This document shows, in pieces, positions 57,463 to 64,000 of a DNA stretch of 64,000 bases. Source of the stretch: CAYXUG01 sp964468655 (GTDB lineage Bacteria > Fidelibacterota > Marinisomatia > Marinisomatales > CAYXUG01); NCBI GenBank assembly GCA_964468655.1, contig CAYXUG010000001.1:28065-92064 (forward strand), written 5' to 3'. The notes beneath the pieces were generated by a model. That model was not told the DNA's origin. It did not search any database and saw only the letters and a program-made list of their open reading frames with translations. Every line of letters begins with the position of its first letter. Positions within the stretch are counted from its first letter, which is position 1. The position numbers were made by a program, and so were the translations under genes.

Positions 57463-59243
57463 TGAATTTTATGCATATCATAACTTTACTGTTGCTGGCG
57501 GGAATTTTATTTTCAAATGAGCCTGAAATAACGTTTGCTGATTTACTGGATCATGTAAAAGTATTATCCTCTGAACGGTTTGAGGGGAGAAAATCGGGAA
57601 CGCGGGGAGGAAGAAAATCCGCCCGGTATATTGCAAAGCAATTTAAAAACTTTGATCTGAAACCAGTGGGTGAGAACACTAATTTTAAAAAGCAGTTTAA
57701 ATTTGTGTCCGACGTAAAACTGGGAAGAAAAAACAAGCTTGAACTGTTTCACCAGAGCAGCACCTTTTTATATCAACTTAATGTTGATTACAGACCACTC
57801 GGTTTTTCACAGTCAGGGGAAATTGAAGGTAATCTTGTTTTTGCAGGATACGGTATTTCGGCTGATGATCTTGATTATGACGATTACACCGGGATTGATG
57901 TAGAAGGCAAAGTTGTGATGGTACTTCGGTATTCCCCCGATGGCACCAATCCGCATGGGAAGTTCGGGAAGTACTCGTCCCTCCGTTACAAAACAATGAC
58001 AGCCAGAGAAAAGGGCGCTGTGGGAATCATCTTTGTTACAGGCCCCATGGATGATGAGGATGAGACCTATCTGAAATCACTGCAGTTTGATCAAAGTTCG
58101 GCTCATTCAGGTATACCTGCTGTCATGATTACACAAAAGCGGGCGAAGGGAATTTTAAATCTCGTAGGATACGATCTTACAAATGCTCAAGAAAGTATCA
58201 ATACTTCCAACAACCCTTTCTCATTTGAAATGGAAAATTTCCAAGTGCGGATCAAAACTTCACTAAAACTGGTTGAAGCTAAAACGAGCAATGTTATTGG
58301 TATGATTGAAGGTCATGATGAAACACTGAAAAATGAATATATTGTCATCGGAGCTCACTACGACCATCTTGGATTTGGTGAATTCGGCTCCCTTTCTCCC
58401 GATGATAATGGTATTCACAATGGCGCTGATGATAACGCTTCCGGGGTGGCGGGACTTTTGGAACTGGCGGAGTGGTTCAGCGAACATCCCACCAAAAGGA
58501 GTCTCATTTTTTCCTGCTTTGGTGCAGAGGAACTGGGTCTGCTGGGATCGGCTGATTTTGTAAAAAATTCACCAGTACCATTGAAGAACATTACAGCAAT
58601 GATAAACATGGACATGATCGGTAGAATGACCGATTCGGTACTTGTGGTTGGCGGTACCGGAACGTCCTCTGTTTGGGAAGAAATGTTGAACAATCAAAAC
58701 AACTCGTACGACCTGACGCTGAAATTTGATGAACCGGGATTCGGCGCCAGTGATCATCAATCCTTTTACCTGAAAAATATCCCTGTGCTGTTCTTTTTCA
58801 GCGGTGTTCACGAAGATTATCACAAATCAACTGACGACTGGGAAAAGATCAATATTCAGGGAGAAATGGCAACAGTGAAATTGATCCGTGATCTGGTAAC
58901 TGAAATTGGGAATAATGAGACACCTCCGGATTTTCAGAAAGTCAATTCTTCTACCACAAGCAGGGGAGGATTCGCTGTTTATCTTGGCACCATCCCGGAT
59001 TATGCAGCCACGGATGTGGAGGGGATGAAACTGTCGGGTGTGAGAGACAGCTCACCTGCAGACAGGGGCGGCTTGAAAGGCGGAGATATCATTGTAGAAT
59101 TCGGGGAGAGAAATGTTTCGAACATTTACGATTACATGTACTGTCTTCAGGAAGCAAAGGCAGGTGTTCCAGTAGCAATTAGCGTAAAGCGGGGAGATGA
59201 AAAAATTGTATTAACCGTTGTTCCTGCAAAAAGGAAAGATTAA
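57462..59243 (+). CDS. M28-family metallopeptidase with PA and PDZ domains
   Basis: 593 residues with a short signal peptide. A PA-like insertion (about 110-230: GNLVFAGYGISADDLDYDDYTG, VMVLRYSP) interrupts the N-terminal part. The M28 zinc ligands are visible: GAHYDHLG, NGADDNASG, FGAEELGLLGS, NMDMIGRM and the final His of HKSTDDW. A PDZ domain closes the protein (about 510-590: KLSGVRDSSPADRGGLKGGDIIVEFG). Such aminopeptidases act outside the cytoplasm on peptides. There is no T9SS tail, so periplasmic location is likely. The P450 frame starts 9 bases later. Confidence 0.9.
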   Translation: MNFMHIITLLLLAGILFSNEPEITFADLLDHVKVLSSERFEGRKSGTRGGRKSARYIAKQFKNFDLKPVGENTNFKKQFKFVSDVKLGRKNKLELFHQSSTFLYQLNVDYRPLGFSQSGEIEGNLVFAGYGISADDLDYDDYTGIDVEGKVVMVLRYSPDGTNPHGKFGKYSSLRYKTMTAREKGAVGIIFVTGPMDDEDETYLKSLQFDQSSAHSGIPAVMITQKRAKGILNLVGYDLTNAQESINTSNNPFSFEMENFQVRIKTSLKLVEAKTSNVIGMIEGHDETLKNEYIVIGAHYDHLGFGEFGSLSPDDNGIHNGADDNASGVAGLLELAEWFSEHPTKRSLIFSCFGAEELGLLGSADFVKNSPVPLKNITAMINMDMIGRMTDSVLVVGGTGTSSVWEEMLNNQNNSYDLTLKFDEPGFGASDHQSFYLKNIPVLFFFSGVHEDYHKSTDDWEKINIQGEMATVKLIRDLVTEIGNNETPPDFQKVNSSTTSRGGFAVYLGTIPDYAATDVEGMKLSGVRDSSPADRGGLKGGDIIVEFGERNVSNIYDYMYCLQEAKAGVPVAISVKRGDEKIVLTVVPAKRKD

Positions 59244-59252
59244 ACTTTAACA

Positions 59253-60613
59253 ATGAAAGCAGTTCAAAAGGGGAAACCTGTTCCAGTCATGCCGGCCCGC
59301 CTCATTATCGGGTTTTTGCCGGAATTCAGAAAAGATCCGTTTGCACTGTTTTATCGTGCTTCAACTGAATATGGACCCATTGTAAAAACAAAAGTTGGTC
59401 CGTACGAAATTTGTATTCTTACTCATCCGGACTATGTACAGCACGTCCTGAGAGTGAAAAACTCAAATTATATTAAAAGCATCTTCTATGATGAATTAAA
59501 AGCTATCATCGGCAAGGGATTGGTAACCAGTGAAGGGAATTTCTGGAAACAGCAGAGGCGGTTAATTCAGCCTGAATTTCACAGAACAAAAATAGCTTCA
59601 TTTTGTACCACCATGACTGAAATTACGTCAGATTTTGTTGAAAATTGGAAAGATGTGGCTAATGGTGCCAGGCAGATTTCAATCAATGAAGAGATGAAGG
59701 AATTGACCCTGCGAATTGTATCAGCAACGCTGTTCTCATCCGATGTGGGAAGTGTGGCTGAAAAGGTGGGGGATTCCATTAATGTGATTCTCGATTACGC
59801 AAAGGTAAGACAGGAATCCATGATAAAATTACCGAGGAACTTCCCTACCCGCCGCAACCTACGGTACAAAAAAGCGTATGAGCTCCTACGTCAAGTGGTT
59901 CTCGATATTATTAACGAACGACGTCATACTGGTGAGGATTCCGGTGATCTTCTGTCAATGCTCATGGCTGCGCAGGATGAAGAATCAGGAAAAGGGATGA
60001 GTGATGAACAGTTATTCGATGAAGTGATTACTCTCTTTCTTGCCGGTCATGAAACGACATCACACGCCCTGACGTGGACGTATTATCTGTTGTCTCAGAA
60101 TTCGGAAGCAACAACAAAAAACTTTACAGTGAACTGAATAATGTGTTAAATGGTAGAATACCAAATTATGAAGATATCCCTAACCTCAAATACACTGAAA
60201 TGATAATCAAAGAATCCATGTGGATGATACCTCCTGTGTGGGGAATTGGGAGAGAACCATTGGAAGATGACGAAATTGACGGCTACTTTATCTCTGCCGG
60301 TACGACGATAGACATACCCATTTATACCATGCACCACCACCCCGATTACTGGGAGAAGCCGGAAGTACTTATCCCCGAACGATTTAGCCCCGATAATGGG
60401 GCACCTAAAGTCAAGCACACCTATTTCCCTTTTGGGGCGGGTCCCCGAAAGTGCATCGGTAATAATTTCGCCATGATGGAGGCGCAGATTGTTTTGGCAA
60501 TTATCGGTCAGAAATATGACCTGACTTTGGTACCCGGTCAAAAGGTGGAATTTTCAGCCGGAGTAACCCTGAGACCCAAACACGATTTGATGATGAATAT
60601 TAATCTCAAATAG
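59253..60613 (+). pseudogene. Cytochrome P450, frameshifted and with altered ExxR motif
   Basis: One P450 of about 454 codons, split by a -1 shift near 60104-60122. Frame 1 runs to TGA at 60137 and holds the C-helix WKQQRRLIQPEFH and the I-helix LAGHETTSHALTWTYYLL. Frame 2 resumes KKLYSELNNVLNGRIPNYEDIPNLKY, the K-helix, and the heme loop FPFGAGPRKCIGNNFAMMEAQ with the proximal Cys, ending MMNINLK. The normally invariant K-helix ExxR reads E-S-M-W (KESMWMIPP): Arg is Trp, one C-to-T change away (CGG to TGG). The frameshift plus loss of an essential residue points to real decay, not a sequencing slip. Its ancestor resembled soluble bacterial fatty-acid-type P450s. Confidence 0.85.
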
Positions 60614-60669
60614 AAATTCATCTGAAGATTTAACCTTTTTCTTACCAAACCCTCCAACCAAATAACTCC

Positions 60670-60698
60670 TTGACAAACAAGTGTCGAAGGTGTACCTT
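60670..60698 (+). promoter_or_regulatory. Putative promoter for the DUF1800/DUF1501 pair
   Basis: Perfect TTGACA (60670-60675), 17-base spacer, TACCTT (60693-60698), 28 bases upstream of the ATG at 60727. Confidence 0.45.
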
Positions 60699-60726
60699 GA
60701 TGAGAATATCGTAATACCGACACATT

Positions 60727-62409
60727 ATGGAAAAGTTTATTAAACATATTCCGCTGTTATTTCTTCTTTTATTTTTTATAACCCCTATCTTTTCCGAAAC
60801 GGGAAATTCTCATGAAATCAGGAATGAAATTCCTGATGCCGAAGCACTTAAATCGGTTCAATCAATTCAACGGTTTTTGAATAGCAGCATCCCCACCCGC
60901 ACACTCTTTTCACCAAGTCCGCTTTTGCCGAACAAGCCATTGCCTTTTTCTTCGGAATCTCAGGTGTCTCCAATACTTGGAGCCATTCATACTCTTGGTG
61001 CCAGGGTTGATGAATTGGACCAGCGGACAGCGGCCCATCTTTTGCACCGCACAATTTTTGGCCCAAAGTGGGAAGAAATTGAAACGGCTGTTTTCACCGG
61101 TTTGTCTGGCACGCTGAATACACTTTTTTCGGAACTTTCAGCGCCTGAACCTCCCGGCGAGTGGATTGATGACCCCATCCCGCCTTACGATGAACTGGAT
61201 GCCGAAGCACTCGATTCACTTATTAACGCTTATTCTACACAATTTGGAGAAATGAGAAGCTGGTGGATTGATTTGATGATTGGTGATGAAACCACAATCC
61301 GGGAAGTGATGGCTCTTTTCTGGCACGACCATTTTGCAACATCAGGGGGAAAGGTTTTTTACCCGCCGGCTATGTACAATCAAAATGCACTCATCCGGAA
61401 TTATGCCCTTGGGAATATTAAAGAATTTGTAAAAGTAATGGCTTTCGATCCTGCCATGCTCATCTGGCTGGACAACAATCAGAATCATGTGGGAGCCATC
61501 AATGAAAATTTCGCCAGGGAGCTCCTTGAACTATTTACAATTGGGGTGGGCAACTACACCCAAATTGATATCATTGAAGCTGCCCGAGCATACACCGGAT
61601 ACAGAACAGATGGACTGAATACCTACTTTATGCCTGACCACCATGATTATGGACTGAAGACATTCATGGGACAGACAGGAAATTGGTTTGGTGATGACAT
61701 TGTGGATATCATTTTTGAGCAGGATGAAACAGCAAGATTTTTATGCAGAAAATTATACTCGTGGTTTCTTTATAACTTTCCCGATGAAAGTGTTATTGAT
61801 GAATTGGCAGCCATCATGCGGGATAACGATTATGAAGTTGAACCTGTGTTGCGGGCATTGTTAAGCAGCGATCATTTTTTCGATGAAAATTTCAGGGGAG
61901 CAAAATACCGGTCACCGGTTTATCATACAGCATCAATCGTCAGGCAGACATATACTGAAATAACGGCACTTGATTCCGAACACCCCAAGAACATTATTCT
62001 GATGTACGTAAATGAATTATTGGGACAGGCAACTTTCTTTCCCCCCGATGTTTCGGGCTGGGTTAGCTACAGAACCTGGGTCAACACCTACACACTTCCA
62101 TGGCGGAAAATATATACAAACGGCGTTATTGATGGATTCATTTATGATTTTGATATCGGTTTTCAATCAGATATCATGAGTTTCATTTTGCATATTCCCA
62201 GCCACAATGATGCTGAGCAGCTCATTGATGATCTGGCGTTGTATTTCTATGCCATGGAACCATCGGAACACACAACCCAGCTTTTGCTCAACGAACTGCT
62301 TCAGGGCGCGGAACCTTACGACTGGAATATTAACCTCCCCGACGCGGAAGGGCGTCTGCGGGGGACAGTCAAACTTTTAATGAGATTGCCGGATTATCAG
62401 TTGAAATGA
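60727..62409 (+). CDS. DUF1800 family secreted protein
   Basis: 560 residues with a signal peptide (PLLFLLLFFITPIFS). DUF1800 hallmarks are present: AAHLLHRTIFGPKWEEIE, REVMALFWHDHFATSGGK, NQNALIRNYALGNIKEFVKVMAFDPAMLIWLDNNQN, NENFARELLELFTIGVGNYTQIDIIEAARAYTGY and LFYPPDVSGW-like FFPPDVSGW. The biochemical role is not established; the family is nearly always beside a DUF1501 gene in FCB and related phyla, as here, where the genes overlap by 4 bases (ATGA). The pair probably forms an exported complex or enzyme set. Confidence 0.9.
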   Translation: MEKFIKHIPLLFLLLFFITPIFSETGNSHEIRNEIPDAEALKSVQSIQRFLNSSIPTRTLFSPSPLLPNKPLPFSSESQVSPILGAIHTLGARVDELDQRTAAHLLHRTIFGPKWEEIETAVFTGLSGTLNTLFSELSAPEPPGEWIDDPIPPYDELDAEALDSLINAYSTQFGEMRSWWIDLMIGDETTIREVMALFWHDHFATSGGKVFYPPAMYNQNALIRNYALGNIKEFVKVMAFDPAMLIWLDNNQNHVGAINENFARELLELFTIGVGNYTQIDIIEAARAYTGYRTDGLNTYFMPDHHDYGLKTFMGQTGNWFGDDIVDIIFEQDETARFLCRKLYSWFLYNFPDESVIDELAAIMRDNDYEVEPVLRALLSSDHFFDENFRGAKYRSPVYHTASIVRQTYTEITALDSEHPKNIILMYVNELLGQATFFPPDVSGWVSYRTWVNTYTLPWRKIYTNGVIDGFIYDFDIGFQSDIMSFILHIPSHNDAEQLIDDLALYFYAMEPSEHTTQLLLNELLQGAEPYDWNINLPDAEGRLRGTVKLLMRLPDYQLK

Positions 62410-63941
62410 GAAGAAGAGATTTCATAAAAACAGGACTCATGGTCACCCTGGGAGGAGCCGTTATTCCACGGTGGCTTCAGCCGCTACTGGCACGCAGTGG
62501 TGAGTTGAGGGAAGCCAGTTTGGGAAGAGTTTTAGTTGTCGTAAATATGGGTGGCGGCAACGACGGACTCAATACACTGGTACCTTACACAAACGATATT
62601 TATTACAACTTTCGCCCCAACATTGCCATTCCGCCGAATCAGGTGCTCACAATCAATAATGAACTGGGATTTCATCCGGTACTAGACCCGCTGATGAATC
62701 AGTGGAATGAGGGTCAGATGGCAATTGTTCAGGATGTGGGTTACCCCGATCAGAATCTTTCTCATTTCCGGTCCACGGATATCTGGCGGAGCGCATCCGA
62801 TGCAGAAGCACACGTGGATACCGGATGGGTTGCACGCTACCTCGAAACGGTCTATACCGACTACATTGAGAATCCACCCGAATTTCCCATGGCCCTCCAA
62901 CAGGGGTCTTCCGATGATCTTCTCCTTAGAGGTACCGAAGGAGTCACAGGTCTCATTGTGGATGATCCAAACACATTTGCGGAACTGGTGGGTTCCACCT
63001 ATGAGGGAGAATATGAAAATGATCCTCCCAACACTGCAGGAGGCGCGGAACTTTCATACGTCCGGCAGATTGATCTGAATGCATTTACCTATGCGCAAGT
63101 AATTCAGGACGCCGCCGAGGCGGGAAGCAACACGCTGGAATATCCAAATACAAATCTTGGGTTTCAGCTTGGCTCTGTTGCCCGGCTTCTCTCCGGCGGG
63201 ATGTACACCCCTGTCTTCCTTGTCCATCAGTACGGATATGATACCCATGCAAATCAGCAGGCAGACCATGTACCGCTGCTTTCGGATTTGGCAGAAAGTC
63301 TTGGAACGTTCCATAATGATATAAAAAATATGGGGTTGGAAGAGTATGTCATAACGCTTACCACCTCGGAATTTGGACGGCGCCCGTTTGAGAACGGAAG
63401 TCTGGGCACTGATCACGGCGCCGCGGCGCCGCTTTTTCTCATTGGTCAGGATGTCAACGGAGGAATTTACGGAAATAATACTGACCTTGAGAATTTTGAC
63501 GAAGATAATAATATACTCCATCAGTACGATTTCCGGCAGATTTACTCAACTGTTCTTGAGGATTGGTTCAGCATGTCACCGGATGGTTCCGAAAACGTCC
63601 TGTTTCAACCGTTTGCAACCTTGCCCTTGATCAATAATCCAACAACGTCCATCAATGAAAATGGATCACCTCTGCCGGTGGACTATTCTTTAGGAACTCC
63701 CTACCCCAATCCGTTCAATGCTGTCACTAAGCTGAAATATTCGGTAAAAGAAAAAAGCCCCGTGGATATTTCGGTCTTTGATGCCTTGGGAAGAAAAGTG
63801 GCAAACCCTGTTAGGGGTTTACGCAATGCCGGAATATATGAACTTTCCCTCACGGCAAAAAACTGGTCTTCGGGGGCTTATCTCGTCCGCATGACAGCGG
63901 GTAGGTTTACTGCCACGCGGAAGATTAATCTGGTTAAGTAG
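62406..63941 (+). CDS. DUF1501 family protein with Tat signal and T9SS sorting domain
   Basis: 511 residues. It begins MRRRDFIKTG, a twin-arginine signal, suggesting folded export. The body has the DUF1501 pattern, related to alkaline phosphatase/sulfatase-like folds: VLVVVNMGGGNDGLNTLVPY, FHPVLDPLMNQWNEGQMAIVQDVGYPDQNLSHFRSTDIW, YDTHANQQADHVPLLSDLAESL, TTSEFGRRPFENGSLGTDHGAA and PLFLIG. The last 85 residues are a type-A sorting domain, here variant (TPYPNPFNAVTKLKYSV to TATRKINLVK). Tat export combined with a T9SS tail implies folding in the cytoplasm and then crossing the outer membrane. It is translationally coupled to the DUF1800 gene. Confidence 0.9.
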   Translation: MRRRDFIKTGLMVTLGGAVIPRWLQPLLARSGELREASLGRVLVVVNMGGGNDGLNTLVPYTNDIYYNFRPNIAIPPNQVLTINNELGFHPVLDPLMNQWNEGQMAIVQDVGYPDQNLSHFRSTDIWRSASDAEAHVDTGWVARYLETVYTDYIENPPEFPMALQQGSSDDLLLRGTEGVTGLIVDDPNTFAELVGSTYEGEYENDPPNTAGGAELSYVRQIDLNAFTYAQVIQDAAEAGSNTLEYPNTNLGFQLGSVARLLSGGMYTPVFLVHQYGYDTHANQQADHVPLLSDLAESLGTFHNDIKNMGLEEYVITLTTSEFGRRPFENGSLGTDHGAAAPLFLIGQDVNGGIYGNNTDLENFDEDNNILHQYDFRQIYSTVLEDWFSMSPDGSENVLFQPFATLPLINNPTTSINENGSPLPVDYSLGTPYPNPFNAVTKLKYSVKEKSPVDISVFDALGRKVANPVRGLRNAGIYELSLTAKNWSSGAYLVRMTAGRFTATRKINLVK

Positions 63942-63946
63942 TATAT

Positions 63947-63975
63947 AAAAAAATTCCCCCGACCGAAGCCGGGGG
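63947..63975 (-). terminator. Rho-independent terminator for a leftward gene beyond the window
   Basis: CCCCCG (63956-63961) and CGGGGG (63970-63975) flank an 8-base loop, with seven As on the left; read on the minus strand this is a GC stem followed by a T-tract. It therefore fits a convergent minus-strand gene to the right, and may also stop DUF1501 transcripts. Confidence 0.7.
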
Positions 63976-64000
63976 TAGACAAAGTCTGCGAACTTTTGTT

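Overview
The window reads as bacterial chromosome from the FCB supergroup, most likely a marine Marinimicrobia (SAR406)-type lineage. The main reason is the repeated C-terminal tail with NYPNPFNP followed by a YDLLGRE-like segment and a final K-x-ILLK, the type-A sorting domain of the type IX secretion system (T9SS). It ends ten proteins here. AT-rich DNA, sparse Shine-Dalgarno signals and the family content (DUF1800/DUF1501 pair, phenylalanine hydroxylase, C25 and S8 exopeptidases) agree. The lineage is inference; no rRNA or other phylogenetic marker is present.

Layout. (a) 1-15066: tail of a T9SS cargo gene, a TPR lipoprotein, a giant secreted protein of at least 23 FN3-like repeats (split in the assembly by 100 N), a CsgG/LpoB-like + FN3 + FecR protein, and an outer-membrane barrel carrying the same FN3 module. 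They are tightly packed and look like one surface or envelope system. (b) 15196-44500: a large block of secreted modular proteins: PKD/cadherin-like, cohesin-like, CapA + dockerin-like, cytochrome c/copper monooxygenase, beta-helix (interrupted by an amber codon), LNR/LDLa/M23-like, beta-propeller, C25-like peptidase, LVIVD propeller and subtilisin. A minus-strand phenylalanine hydroxylase sits inside it. Several of these share C-terminal cassettes at DNA level. (c) 44710-49974: ssb, then lrp - L-2-hydroxyglutarate oxidase - amtB - PII - glnA, a nitrogen-assimilation operon closed by a good terminator. (d) 49991-54032: an accessory patch with a twice-frameshifted TIGR02757-family gene, an XRE-nucleotidyltransferase/HEPN pair, a GIY-YIG nuclease whose 3' end holds two inverted REP-like palindromes, an orphan RadC/JAB-like fragment joined to a second copy of the TIGR02757 3' end, rpiB on the minus strand, and a Phd/RelE pair. 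(e) 54184-63941: penicillin acylase - GDPD - M28 peptidase - a decayed cytochrome P450, then DUF1800/DUF1501.

The most unusual signals are: the FN3/FecR/barrel locus; two PKD domains each split at the same loop by different inserted domains; heptanucleotide-periodic DNA translated in frame at one homologous position of four paralogous C-terminal cassettes; and the GIY-YIG gene coupled to paired palindromes with conserved loops and different, still complementary, stems. At least four genes are broken (20616, 29351, 49991, 59253).
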